Positions 31,767 to 39,849 of a DNA stretch of 64,000 nucleotides are shown here, one piece after another. Origin of the DNA: DASSQJ01 sp963730165 (GTDB lineage Bacteria; Actinomycetota; Actinomycetes; Actinomycetales; Dermatophilaceae); assembly GCA_963730165.1 (NCBI GenBank), contig CAVSQS010000001.1, forward strand, positions 248,001 through 312,000, read 5' to 3'. Positions within the stretch are counted from its first letter, which is position 1, and each line of letters opens with the position of its first letter. The position numbers and the translations under genes were made by a program. Below the pieces are notes generated by a model, which ran no database searches, was not told where the DNA came from, and saw only the letters and a list, made by a program, of their open reading frames with translations.

Positions 31767-34175
31767 GTGAGCCAGCGCCCCGCCGACAGCCACGACGTCA
31801 TCCGGGTGCACGGCGCCCGGGTGAACAACCTCAAGGACGTCGACGTCGAGATCCCCAAGCGACGGCTCACCGTGTTCACCGGGGTCTCGGGCTCGGGGAA
31901 GAGCTCCCTGGTCTTCGGGACGGTGGCGGCGGAGTCCCAGCGCCTGATCAACGAGACCTACAGCACCTTCGTGCAGGGCTTCATGCCCACCCTGGCCCGG
32001 CCGGACGTCGACGTCCTCGAGGGCCTGACCACGGCGATCCTCGTCGACCAGGAGCGCATCGGCGGCAACCCACGCTCGACCGTCGGCACGGTGACCGACG
32101 CGCTGACCATGCTGCGCATCCTCTACAGCCGCCTCGGTGAACCGCACATCGGCTCCGCGCAGGCGTTCTCGTTCAACGTGGCCAGCGTCTCCGGCGCCGG
32201 GGCGGTCACCCTCGAGAGGGGTGGGCGCACGACGAAGGAGCGGCGGGAGTTCAGCCTCACCGGCGGCATGTGCCCGAGGTGCGACGGCCTCGGCTCGGTC
32301 TCCGACATCGACCTGACCCAGCTCGTCGACGAGGACCTGTCGCTCGCGGAGGGTGCGATCACCGTCCCCGGCTACAGCAAGGACGGGTGGTACGGCCGCA
32401 TCTTCGCCGCCGTCGTGCCCGCGGACGTACCGGTGCGTGACTTCACCCGGCGCCAGCGGGAGGAGTTCCTCTACGGCGCGGCGCGTCGGATCAAGGTCGA
32501 GGGGATCAACCTCACCTACGAGGGCCTCGTGCCGCGCATCCAGAAGTCGATGCTCAGCAAGGACGTCGACTCACTGCAGCCGCACGTTCGCGCCTTCGTC
32601 GAGCGCGCGGTCACCTTCCAGACCTGCCCCGAGTGCCGTGGCACCCGACTCAGCGGGCTGGCCCGCTCCTCGCTCGTCGCCGGGACGAGCATCGCGCAGG
32701 CGAGCGCGATGCAGATCAGCGACCTCGCCGACTGGGTGCGGCGCCTCGACGCCCCGTCCGTGGCCCCCCTCCTCGCCGCGCTGCGGGAGACGCTGGACTC
32801 GTTCGTCGCGATCGGCCTGGGCTACCTCAGCCTCGACCGTGCGTCCGGCACCCTCTCGGGCGGTGAGGCGCAGCGGACGAAGATGGTCCGTCACCTCGGG
32901 TCGGCGCTCACCGACGTCACGTACGTCTTCGACGAACCGACCGCCGGGCTCCACCCGCACGACGTCCAGCGGATGAACGACCTGCTGCTCCGGCTGCGCG
33001 ACAAGGGGAACACGGTGCTCGTCGTCGAGCACAAGCCCGAGGTCATCGGGGTCGCCGACCACGTCGTCGACCTCGGCCCCGGTGCCGGCGCCGAGGGCGG
33101 GGAGGTCGTCTACGACGGCTCCGTCGAGGGGCTGCGGGACAGCGGCACGCTCACGGGACGGCACCTGGGGGACCGTGCCACCCTCAAGGCCGAGGTCCGC
33201 CGCCCCTCGGGGACGTTCGAGGTCCGGGGAGCCTCGACGAACAACCTGCGCGACGTCGACGTCGACGTGCCGCTCGGGGTCCTCTGCGTGCTCACCGGGG
33301 TCGCCGGCTCCGGGAAGAGCTCGTTGGTCGACGGCTCGGTGGCGGGTCGAGAGGGTGTCGTCGTCGTCGACCAGGGGGTGATCCGCGGGTCGCGCCGGAG
33401 CAACCCCGCCACGTACACCGGCCTGCTCGACCCGATCCGCAAGGCGTTCGCCGGCGCGAACGGGGTCAAGCCGGCGCTCTTCAGCGCCAACTCCGAGGGC
33501 GCCTGCCCGGTGTGCAAGGGCGCCGGCGTCGTCTACACCGACCTCGCGATCATGGCGGGTGTCGCGACGACGTGCGAGGAGTGCGAGGGCCGCCGCTTCC
33601 AGGCCGAGGTGCTGCGCTACACGCTCGGGGGGCGCGACATCAGCGAGGTGCTCGCGATGACGGTCGACGAGGCGGCGGCGTACGTCGCGGACGGCCCGGC
33701 GCGGGTTCCCGCCGCCCACCGCGTCCTGACCCGCCTCGCCGACGTGGGCCTCGGATACCTCACGCTGGGCCAACCGCTGACCACGCTGTCCGGCGGAGAG
33801 CGCCAGCGCCTGAAGCTCGCGACCCGGATGGGTCAGTCCGCGGACGTGTACGTGCTCGACGAGCCGACCACCGGCCTGCACCTGGCCGACGTCGACCAGC
33901 TGCTCGGGTTGCTCGACCGGCTCGTCGACGGCGGGACGTCGGTGCTCGTCGTCGAGCACCACCAGGCGGTCATGGCGCACGCGGACTGGATCATCGACCT
34001 CGGGCCGGGCGCGGGCCACGACGGTGGCCGGGTCGTCTTCGAGGGCACCCCGGCGCAGCTCGTCGAGGCGGGCTCGACGCTGACCGGTGAGCACCTCGCG
34101 CGGTACGTCGGCGGAGTGGAGTGGAACGACACCGGTGTCAGCCCGTCGCGCGTCGACCCGCCCCGCCCCACATAA
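31767..34175 (+). CDS. UvrA-like ABC ATPase (short UvrA paralogue)
   Basis: An 802-residue protein with two ABC cassettes: Walker A GVSGSGKSSLVFGTV and GVAGSGKSSLVDGSV, signatures LSGGEAQRTKMVRHLG and LSGGERQRLKLATRMG, and Walker B VFDEPTAGLHPHD and VLDEPTTGLHLAD. Zinc-type Cys pairs occur in CPRCDGLGSV, CPECRGTR, CPVCKGAGVV and CEECEGRR. It is about 150 residues shorter than canonical UvrA and lacks most of the UvrB-binding insert, like UvrA2-type proteins linked to resistance to DNA-binding drugs. Its TAA stop overlaps the dif site by two bases. Confidence 0.88.
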   Translation: MSQRPADSHDVIRVHGARVNNLKDVDVEIPKRRLTVFTGVSGSGKSSLVFGTVAAESQRLINETYSTFVQGFMPTLARPDVDVLEGLTTAILVDQERIGGNPRSTVGTVTDALTMLRILYSRLGEPHIGSAQAFSFNVASVSGAGAVTLERGGRTTKERREFSLTGGMCPRCDGLGSVSDIDLTQLVDEDLSLAEGAITVPGYSKDGWYGRIFAAVVPADVPVRDFTRRQREEFLYGAARRIKVEGINLTYEGLVPRIQKSMLSKDVDSLQPHVRAFVERAVTFQTCPECRGTRLSGLARSSLVAGTSIAQASAMQISDLADWVRRLDAPSVAPLLAALRETLDSFVAIGLGYLSLDRASGTLSGGEAQRTKMVRHLGSALTDVTYVFDEPTAGLHPHDVQRMNDLLLRLRDKGNTVLVVEHKPEVIGVADHVVDLGPGAGAEGGEVVYDGSVEGLRDSGTLTGRHLGDRATLKAEVRRPSGTFEVRGASTNNLRDVDVDVPLGVLCVLTGVAGSGKSSLVDGSVAGREGVVVVDQGVIRGSRRSNPATYTGLLDPIRKAFAGANGVKPALFSANSEGACPVCKGAGVVYTDLAIMAGVATTCEECEGRRFQAEVLRYTLGGRDISEVLAMTVDEAAAYVADGPARVPAAHRVLTRLADVGLGYLTLGQPLTTLSGGERQRLKLATRMGQSADVYVLDEPTTGLHLADVDQLLGLLDRLVDGGTSVLVVEHHQAVMAHADWIIDLGPGAGHDGGRVVFEGTPAQLVEAGSTLTGEHLARYVGGVEWNDTGVSPSRVDPPRPT

Positions 34176-34201
34176 CGCCGATAATCGACATTATGTCAGG
34201 A
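34174..34201. other. dif: Putative dif site (XerC/XerD chromosome dimer resolution site)
   Basis: The 28-bp stretch contains CCGATAAT (34178-34185), a 2-base variable centre and ACATTATGTC (34188-34197), which agrees with the actinobacterial dif consensus I recall at all core positions; the outer four bases on each side match only in part. It is a conspicuous AT-rich island in very GC-rich sequence and lies in the 30-bp gap between convergent genes. Gene orientation changes here. Two tyrosine recombinases would resolve chromosome dimers at this site. Confidence 0.85.
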
Positions 34202-34205
34202 CGTC

Positions 34206-34778
34206 TCAGGACGAGGCGTGGACGGACTCCCCTGCCCCCGGCCTGGCCCCCTCCCCGGTTCCGGTCGACTCGGTGCGTGCGTAGTCCTCGGCGTCCTTGT
34301 CGTGGGGCGTGATGCCGGTCCTCGCGTTCCTCGCCTGGAAGCGCAGGAACTGCACGGCGATCTCGTGCCGGAGCTCGAGGGTGGCCTGCTGGCGGAAGTC
34401 GGCGAGGTCCTGACGCTCCTCCTCGCCCATGTGGTCGCTGTTCTCGGTGTTGGCGTCGACGACGGCGGTCCACCACGCGTCGGATCCCACCTCCTCCTCG
34501 GCCACCCGGCGGATGGCGGCCCGCAGGTCGTTGTGGTCCTTGACGGCGTCCTGGACCTCCTCGCGGGCGCTGTCGGCGTCCGCGGCCCCGGTGCCGAGGT
34601 CGAGCAGGTGCGGGTAGAAGTAGCGCTCCTCGGCCTCGGCGTGGGTCTCGAGGAGGATGGCGAGGCGGTCCCAGAGGGCGGCGAGCCCGTCGTGGTCGTC
34701 TCGGGGCCACTCCTCCAGCTGGGCGAATCCGCGGCGCTGCTCGTCGTGCTGGTGCTGGATGATCTCGGTGATGTCCAC
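34206..34778 (-). CDS. Hemerythrin HHE domain protein
   Basis: A 190-residue four-helix protein with hemerythrin-type metal ligands: IIQHQHDEQRRGFAQLEEW, LLETHAEAEERYFYPHLL, VKDHNDLRAAIRRV and NSDHMGEEERQDLADFR. Such domains bind a di-iron centre and sense or react with oxygen, nitric oxide or peroxide. The GTG at 34778 (VDITEIIQ) is preferred because AGAGGA lies upstream and the earlier frame is low-complexity. The C-terminal 35 residues are polar and probably disordered. Confidence 0.88.
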   Translation of the reverse strand: MDITEIIQHQHDEQRRGFAQLEEWPRDDHDGLAALWDRLAILLETHAEAEERYFYPHLLDLGTGAADADSAREEVQDAVKDHNDLRAAIRRVAEEEVGSDAWWTAVVDANTENSDHMGEEERQDLADFRQQATLELRHEIAVQFLRFQARNARTGITPHDKDAEDYARTESTGTGEGARPGAGESVHASS

Positions 34779-34933
34779 GCTGGGACGTCCTCTCTGTCGT
34801 GGCGGGGTGCTGGACCCGGGGGCTCTCTGGTCCCTACCCGGATCGGCCGCGTCCGACACCGACGCGGACCGGGTGTCCACGCGGTGGGACGGGCGAGGCC
34901 GCCGACGTCCGCCGCGACTCCTAGGATCAGGGG

Positions 34934-36211
34934 GTGGGCACGCGCGCAGCCGTCGTCGTCACGGGCACCGAGGTCCTGACCGGACGGGTTCCCGACCGCA
35001 ACGGTCCCTGGCTGGCCGAGCAGCTGCGTCGCCACGGGGTCGACATCGGGCAGGTCGTCGTCGTCGGTGACCGCCCCGCCGACCTCGCCTCCGCCCTGCG
35101 GTTCCTCGCCCGCTCCGGCAACGACCTCCTCATCACGACGGGCGGGCTGGGGCCGACGGCCGACGACCTCACCGCGCGGGTCGTCGCCGAGGTCCAGGAC
35201 CGCCCGATGCTCGTCGACGAGGGACTCGCCGAGCGCATCGCCGAGATCGTCGAGCGGCTCGTCGCCAGCCGGGGCTGGTCGATGGACCCCGCCTCGACCG
35301 AGGTGGGAACCCGGAAGCAGGCCCTGGTCCCGGTGGGCGCGCACGTGCTGGAACCGGTGGGTACCGCCCCGGGTCTGGTGGTGCCGGGCCCGGACGGCTC
35401 GTCCGCCCCCCCGGTGCTCGTGCTGCCCGGGCCACCTCGCGAGCTGCAGGGCATGTGGGCGGCCGCGCTCCGGGACCCGCTCGTCGCCGCCGCCCTGGAC
35501 GGTCGCACCGAGCTGCGCCAGGACACGATGCGCCTCTGGGACACCCCGGAGTCCGAGCTCGCCGCGTCGCTCCGCCGGCACGCCGCCGTCGCGGATCGGC
35601 TCGAGGTGACGACGTGCCTGCGGGACGGCGAGCTCGAGGTCGTCACCCGCTCGCACGCGCAGGACGCGGACGCCGTCGAGGCCCTGCGCGCGGCCCTGCT
35701 CGCCGACTTCCCCGGTAGCCTCTACTCCCCGGACGGCCGGACGGTCGACGACCTCGTGGCCGAACGGCTGCTCGCGACCGGGCGCACCATCGCCACCGCG
35801 GAGTCCTGCACCGCGGGGCTCCTGGCCGGCCGCCTCGCCGACCGCTCCGGCTCCTCCGCCTACCTGATCGGGGGGCTCGTCACCTACTCCAACGAGGCCA
35901 AGCGCACCCTCCTCGGCGTCCCGAGCGAGCTGCTCGACCGGGTCGGCGCGGTGAGCGAGGAGGTCGCCCGGGCCATGGCGGACGGGGTCCGCGACCGGAT
36001 GGGCGCCGACGTCGGCATCTCCGTCACCGGCATCGCCGGACCGACCGGCGGCACCCCGCAGAAGCCGGTCGGGCTGGTCCACCTGTGCGCGGCCGACGCC
36101 AGGGACTCGATCCATCGGCGGGTGGTCCTCGGGGGTGGCCGGGCCGAGGTGCGCCGTCGCTCGGTCGTCGTCGCGCTCCACCTCCTGCGTGAGCTCCTCG
36201 ACCGACCGTGA
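34934..36211 (+). CDS. cinA: CinA-family protein (NMN amidohydrolase/ADP-ribose pyrophosphatase)
   Basis: A 425-residue full-length CinA. The N-terminal MoCF-like domain (VVVTGTEVLTGRVPDRNGPW, ITTGGLGPTADDLTARVVAE) is followed by the linking domain and the C-terminal PncC domain (IATAESCTAGLLAGRLADR, YLIGGLVTYSNEAKRTLLGV, VGISVTGIAGPTGGTPQKPVG). The family recycles pyridine nucleotides and was first linked to competence. The GTG at 34934 is 6 nt after TAGGAT (34922-34927). Its stop overlaps a 38-codon ORF. Confidence 0.93.
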   Translation: MGTRAAVVVTGTEVLTGRVPDRNGPWLAEQLRRHGVDIGQVVVVGDRPADLASALRFLARSGNDLLITTGGLGPTADDLTARVVAEVQDRPMLVDEGLAERIAEIVERLVASRGWSMDPASTEVGTRKQALVPVGAHVLEPVGTAPGLVVPGPDGSSAPPVLVLPGPPRELQGMWAAALRDPLVAAALDGRTELRQDTMRLWDTPESELAASLRRHAAVADRLEVTTCLRDGELEVVTRSHAQDADAVEALRAALLADFPGSLYSPDGRTVDDLVAERLLATGRTIATAESCTAGLLAGRLADRSGSSAYLIGGLVTYSNEAKRTLLGVPSELLDRVGAVSEEVARAMADGVRDRMGADVGISVTGIAGPTGGTPQKPVGLVHLCAADARDSIHRRVVLGGGRAEVRRRSVVVALHLLRELLDRP

Positions 36212-36324
36212 CGATCGACGCCGCCACCGCCCTGCGCGGGTACGCCAACCGCGCGGACCACGCCGAGATCGCCCGCGCCGTCCGGCCGCACCTGCTGCGA
36301 GCCCTGCACGGGGCCGACGGCTGA
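36208..36324 (+). CDS. Small 38-residue ORF coupled to cinA
   Basis: The GTG overlaps the cinA TGA (GTGA), the coupling seen throughout this window, and the frame runs 38 codons to TGA at 36324. The peptide starts VTIDAATALRGYANRADHAE and is predicted mainly helical. No family is recognised. It may be a real micro-protein or a chance frame; the overlap is the only support. Confidence 0.35.
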   Translation: MTIDAATALRGYANRADHAEIARAVRPHLLRALHGADG

Positions 36325-36377
36325 GGCCGCGGGCGCCGGTCGGGCCCCTCACCCGTTGCCGGCCGCAGCGCCTCCCG

Positions 36378-36405
36378 CTATGGTTAACGCTATTGTTAAC
36401 CATAG
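36378..36405. promoter_or_regulatory. Perfect palindromic operator at the ArsR-type gene start
   Basis: Arms of 11 bp (CTATGGTTAAC and its exact complement) flank GCTATT. The ATG of the regulator (36380) lies inside the left arm, so binding there would cover the start and probably the promoter. This is a likely autoregulatory site, in an AT-rich pocket. Confidence 0.75.
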
Positions 36406-36769
36406 TTCCGACGACGACCTCCTCGACCGCGTGCTCTCGGCCCTGGCCGGCAGGCACCGCCGGGAGATGGTGCTCTGCCTCGCGGTGCGGCCGATGACGA
36501 TCCGGGCCCTCGCGACGGAGCTCGGCCTCAGCCTCCCGGCCATCCACCGGCACGTGCGGGCCCTCGAGGAGGCCCGCCTCGTGCGCCGCCGGAAGGTCGG
36601 GCGGAGCAGCATCCTCTCGCTCGACCGGAGCGGCCTGCGCCTCCTGCACGACTGGTCGGAGCGGTTCAGCCCGTGGTGGGGCACCGACGCCGAGACCCTC
36701 GAACACCTCGACCGCACCGCACCCGGCGGTCCGGCCCACCACCCGGACACCGAAGGAGACCCGAGATGA
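36380..36769 (+). CDS. ArsR-family winged-helix regulator
   Basis: A 129-residue ArsR-type regulator: DLLDRVLSALAGRHRREMVL, MTIRALATELGLSLPAIHRH (recognition helix) and VRALEEARLVRRRKVGRSSIL (wing). No Cys metal-sensing motif, so the ligand is not an obvious metal. ATG 36380 is chosen because the peptide opening MVNAIVNHS resembles starts seen in this subfamily, though it lies inside the palindrome and lacks a Shine-Dalgarno sequence; a TTG at 36356 is possible. It overlaps the next gene (ATGA), which is probably its main target. Confidence 0.85.
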   Translation: MVNAIVNHSSDDDLLDRVLSALAGRHRREMVLCLAVRPMTIRALATELGLSLPAIHRHVRALEEARLVRRRKVGRSSILSLDRSGLRLLHDWSERFSPWWGTDAETLEHLDRTAPGGPAHHPDTEGDPR

Positions 36770-37056
36770 GCACCTTCCTCTTCCTCTACAAGGGGTACGT
36801 CCCCCCGACCCCGGAGATCGGCCGGTCCTGGATGGAGTGGTTCGAGCGCGTCGGGGACCGGATGGTCGACAGCGGCAACCCCCTCTCGGGTGGGGTCGAG
36901 GTCAGCCCTGACGGCGCCACCGAGCTCGACCTCGGTCTGCAGTCGCTCACCGGGTACTCCATCGTGCGCGCCGACTCCCGGGAGGAGGCCGTCGAGCTCG
37001 CCCGGACCAACCCGATGATCACGAGCGTGCTCGTCCACGAGCTCGCCCCCATGTGA
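36766..37056 (+). CDS. YciI/DGPF-like small protein
   Basis: A 96-residue alpha/beta protein: FLFLYKGYVPPTPEIGRSWM, DRMVDSGNPLSGGVEVS and YSIVRADSREEAVELARTNPM are typical of the YCII-related dimeric ferredoxin-like fold. Function unknown. AAGGAG precedes the ATG, which overlaps the ArsR gene stop. In other bacteria such proteins often accompany an ArsR regulator or an ECF sigma factor. Confidence 0.75.
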   Translation: MSTFLFLYKGYVPPTPEIGRSWMEWFERVGDRMVDSGNPLSGGVEVSPDGATELDLGLQSLTGYSIVRADSREEAVELARTNPMITSVLVHELAPM

Positions 37057-37094
37057 GTCCGCCCGGTCGCACACCGGCCGTACGCTGAGCCGCG

Positions 37095-38222
37095 ATGCAG
37101 TGCGACTACTTCGACGCCGGCCGGTGCCGCTCGTGCACCCTGATGGGCGCCCCCTACGCCGCCCAGGTCGAGGAGAAGGCCGCGCGGGTCGCCGACGTCC
37201 TGGGACCGCTCGCCGCGGACGCGACCTGGCGCGAGCCGCTGACGAGCCCGCCGTCGCACTTCCGCAACAAGGCCAAGCTCGTCGTGGGCGGTCGGGCCAC
37301 CGACCCCACCCTCGGCATCCTCGACGCCGGCGGCCGGGGCCAGGACCTGCGGCGGTGCGGCCTCTACGAGCCCGGTCTCGGCGCGGTGCTCGACCCGCTC
37401 CACCGGGTGCTGTCCACGCTGGCCCTCGAGCCGTACGACGTCCCCGGCCGCCGCGGCGAGCTCAAGCACGTCCACGTCACCCACTCCCCCGACGGCGAGC
37501 ACCTGGTCCGCTTCGTCGTTCGGTCCGAGCGGTCGGTGGAGCGGATCCGGGAGGCCCTGCCGGACCTGCTGGCGACGGTGCCGTCCACGCGGGTCGTCAC
37601 GACGAACCTGCTGCCGGAGCACAAGGCGGTGCTCGAGGGAGATCTCGAGGTGCCGCTCACCGAGCAGACGCTGCTCCCGATGCGCCTCGGCGACGTGACC
37701 CTGCTGCTCGGCCCGCGGGCCTTCTTCCAGACCAACACCCGGGTGGCGACCGGGCTCTACGCCCAGGCCCGCAGCTGGGCTGACGCCGTCTCGCCCACCA
37801 CCGTCTGGGACCTGTACTGCGGGGTCGGCGGGTTCGCCCTCCACCTGGCCGCCCCGGGCCGTCACGTCGTCGGGGTCGAGACCTCGCCGGAGGCGGTCCT
37901 CGCGGCGCGCGCGGCGGCGCAGCTCCTCCCTCCCGGGGCAGGGAGCGTCGAGTTCGCCACCGGCGATGCCACGCGCGACATCCCCGCGGCCCGGCCCGAC
38001 CTCGTGGTCGTCAACCCCCCGCGCCGCGGCATCGGCCCCGACCTCGCCGGCTGGCTCGACCGCTCCCCCGCCCAGCACCTGGTCTACTCCAGCTGCAACC
38101 CCGAGAGCCTGGCGCGGGACCTGGCCGCGATGCCGTCGTGGCGGCCCATGGAGGGCAGGGTCGTCGACATGTTCCCCCAGACGCGGCACGTGGAGGTGGC
38201 CCTCCTCCTCGTCCGGCGCTGA
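37095..38222 (+). CDS. rlmC: 23S rRNA m5U methyltransferase, RlmC type
   Basis: A 375-residue TrmA/RumA-family methyltransferase. N-terminal Cys residues (MQCDYFDAGRCRSCTLM, with RRCGLYEP later) would bind a 4Fe-4S cluster; SHFRNKAKLVVGG, FFQTNTRVATGLY, VWDLYCGVGGFALHLA (SAM site), VVVNPPRRGIGP and the catalytic Cys in VYSSCNPESLARDL follow. No TRAM domain, which favours RlmC (RumB) over RlmD. TACGCT (37081-37086) is 8 nt from the ATG. Confidence 0.9.
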   Translation: MQCDYFDAGRCRSCTLMGAPYAAQVEEKAARVADVLGPLAADATWREPLTSPPSHFRNKAKLVVGGRATDPTLGILDAGGRGQDLRRCGLYEPGLGAVLDPLHRVLSTLALEPYDVPGRRGELKHVHVTHSPDGEHLVRFVVRSERSVERIREALPDLLATVPSTRVVTTNLLPEHKAVLEGDLEVPLTEQTLLPMRLGDVTLLLGPRAFFQTNTRVATGLYAQARSWADAVSPTTVWDLYCGVGGFALHLAAPGRHVVGVETSPEAVLAARAAAQLLPPGAGSVEFATGDATRDIPAARPDLVVVNPPRRGIGPDLAGWLDRSPAQHLVYSSCNPESLARDLAAMPSWRPMEGRVVDMFPQTRHVEVALLLVRR

Positions 38223-38250
38223 GCGGCGCCGCCGGAACTAGGCTCGGGGC

Positions 38251-39090
38251 ATGACCTTCTCCGTCGCCGCCCGGGAGGGGGACGCCTGGGGCGTCGCCGT
38301 CGCCAGCAGGTTCCTCGCCGTCGGGTCGGTCGTCCCCGCCGTCCGGGCCGGTGTCGGCGCCGTCGCGACCCAGGCCATGGCTCGGGTCGCCTACCTCGAC
38401 GAGGTGATGGACGGCCTGGCCGGCGGCCTCGGGGCGAGGGCTGCGCTCGACGCGGCCGTCGCGGCGGACGGGGGGCGGGAGCACCGACAGGTCGGGGTGG
38501 TCGGTGCGGACGGTGCGGCCACGTTCACGGGTGGGTCGTGCCTGCACTGGGCGGGTGGGCGTGCGGGGGGCGACGCCGACTCGGCCTACGCCGTCCAGGG
38601 CAACATCCTCACCGGGCCGGAGGTGGTCGAGGCCATGGAGGACGCCTGGCACGCGAACCACGGCACCCGCCTGGACGAGCGGCTCGTCGCCGTACTGCTC
38701 GCCGGGGATGCCGCCGGCGGGGACTCCCGGGGCCGGCAGAGTGCCGCCCTGCTCGTCCGCGAGCCCGGCGCGGGCTACGACGCCTCCGGGGTCCTCGCCG
38801 ACCTGCGCGTCGACGACCATCCCGAGGCGCCTCGCGAGCTCGCCCGGCTGCTCCGGCTCTCGACACTGCACTTCGGGACGCCCGAAGGCGTGCGTCCGCT
38901 GGAGGGGGCACTGCGGGACGAGGTGGCGCGACGACTCGCCGACCGGGGGTTCGGAGGGGACGACGTCGCGGCCTCGCTCGAGGCCTGGATGGGCGAGGCG
39001 AACCTCGAGAACCGCCACTCGGGACGCGGGATCGACGCCCGCGTCCTGGCCGTGCTCCGCGGAACCGACCCAACCCTTACCGACTCCTGA
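38251..39090 (+). CDS. DUF1028 protein (predicted Ntn-hydrolase fold)
   Basis: A 279-residue DUF1028 protein: MTFSVAAREGDAWGVAVASR, VGAVATQAMARVAYLDEVMDGL, QVGVVGADGAATFTGGSCLHWAG and AYAVQGNILTGPEVVEAM are family hallmarks. The family adopts an Ntn-hydrolase-like fold and is thought to be a peptidase or amidase, not proven. The ATG is 6 nt after TAGGCT (38239-38244). A C-terminal peptidoglycan-binding-like extension is present in some members and may be the last 70 residues here. Confidence 0.85.
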   Translation: MTFSVAAREGDAWGVAVASRFLAVGSVVPAVRAGVGAVATQAMARVAYLDEVMDGLAGGLGARAALDAAVAADGGREHRQVGVVGADGAATFTGGSCLHWAGGRAGGDADSAYAVQGNILTGPEVVEAMEDAWHANHGTRLDERLVAVLLAGDAAGGDSRGRQSAALLVREPGAGYDASGVLADLRVDDHPEAPRELARLLRLSTLHFGTPEGVRPLEGALRDEVARRLADRGFGGDDVAASLEAWMGEANLENRHSGRGIDARVLAVLRGTDPTLTDS

Positions 39091-39231
39091 CCCGTGCTTG
39101 GCCCGCCGCTGACCGGCCCGGGCCTACCGTGGGTCACGGTGGCCCGGTGCCCGACCACGCACTCGCCGGTCCTCCCTGCGACCGGCACCCATCCACCGCG
39201 TGGTCCGCGGCACCGGGAGGCGGGGGGGCAC

Positions 39232-39265
39232 GCCCCGGTCCCGGTGGGCTCGCCGGGACCGGGGC
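39232..39265. terminator. GC-rich hairpin terminator
   Basis: Perfect 13-bp arms (39232-39244 and 39253-39265) around an 8-base loop, just beyond the stop of the leftward 81-residue gene and 142 bp after DUF1028. The rest of the gap 39091-39231 shows no supported gene. Confidence 0.75.
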
Positions 39266-39276
39266 ACACACCCGGG

Positions 39277-39522
39277 TCAGGCTCCGGTCTCCGAGATGCC
39301 CTCGTGCAGCGACGCCTCCTGCTGGAGCGTCGCGAAGCGCAGCAGGCCGAGGGCGTCCCACGGCGCGATCGACCCCGACTCCAGGATGCTCACCGTCCGA
39401 GCGTGCTCGTCCTCGCTCTCGACGACGAGCAGCCAGCGGGTGGGGCGCATCCCACTGAGCGCCTCGTCGAGGTCGTGGACCCGCTCGACGGCGGCCTGCA
39501 GGACGTCCTCGGTCTCCGACAT
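39277..39522 (-). CDS. Hypothetical 81-residue protein
   Basis: A small acidic protein (ETEDVLQAAVERVHDLDEAL, RWLLVVESEDEHARTVSILE, LRFATLQQEASLHEGI) without a recognised family. Its ATG lies 6 nt after TAGGGT on the - strand (39529-39534), the leaderless signal used by many genes here, and a terminator follows, so it is probably a real transcription unit. Confidence 0.6.
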   Translation of the reverse strand: MSETEDVLQAAVERVHDLDEALSGMRPTRWLLVVESEDEHARTVSILESGSIAPWDALGLLRFATLQQEASLHEGISETGA

Positions 39523-39589
39523 GGCCGAACCCTAGCGCGGCCCGGCGAGAGCGGCCGAGGTGCGGGAGCCGGCGGTCAGCCCCGCCTCC

Positions 39590-39775
39590 GCAGCGCGGGT
39601 AGAGCGCGATGTCGTCGATGGAGGAGTCGACCGGTCGCCACTCGCCGTCGACCCTCGGTTCCACCCAGGTGTGGCTGCCCCGGTCGGGCATCTTCGGGTA
39701 GACCACCGGCGGGAGGATCCCCTAGAGCATGTCCTTGCGGATGGCGCTCGTGTGCAGCCGTGACTCGACACGCCT
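39590..39775 (-). pseudogene. Remnant of a transglutaminase-like protein
   Basis: On the - strand the frame reads HTSAIRKDML, an in-frame TAG (39724-39722), then GILPPVVYPKMPDRGSHTWV and DGEWRPVDSSIDDIALYPR. The second part resembles the His-containing core of transglutaminase-like domains (HTWVEP..DGEWRPVD). No complete ORF surrounds it: the N-terminal half with the catalytic Cys is missing and the end runs out of frame. The 327-bp gap 39523-39849 holds only this. It is probably a decaying gene; sequencing error at the TAG is possible but would not restore full length. Confidence 0.5.
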
Positions 39776-39849
39776 CGAACGTCCCGCGTCCGAGACCGGA
39801 GCCCCAGCGCACCGCGACCCCCGATGGGTGCCCGTCGCTCCGTGCCCCT

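Noticed and set aside
36406..36769. The ArsR-type protein as a metal-sensing repressor
   Set aside because: No Cys pair of the metal-sensing type is present and the partner gene is not a metal transporter or reductase.
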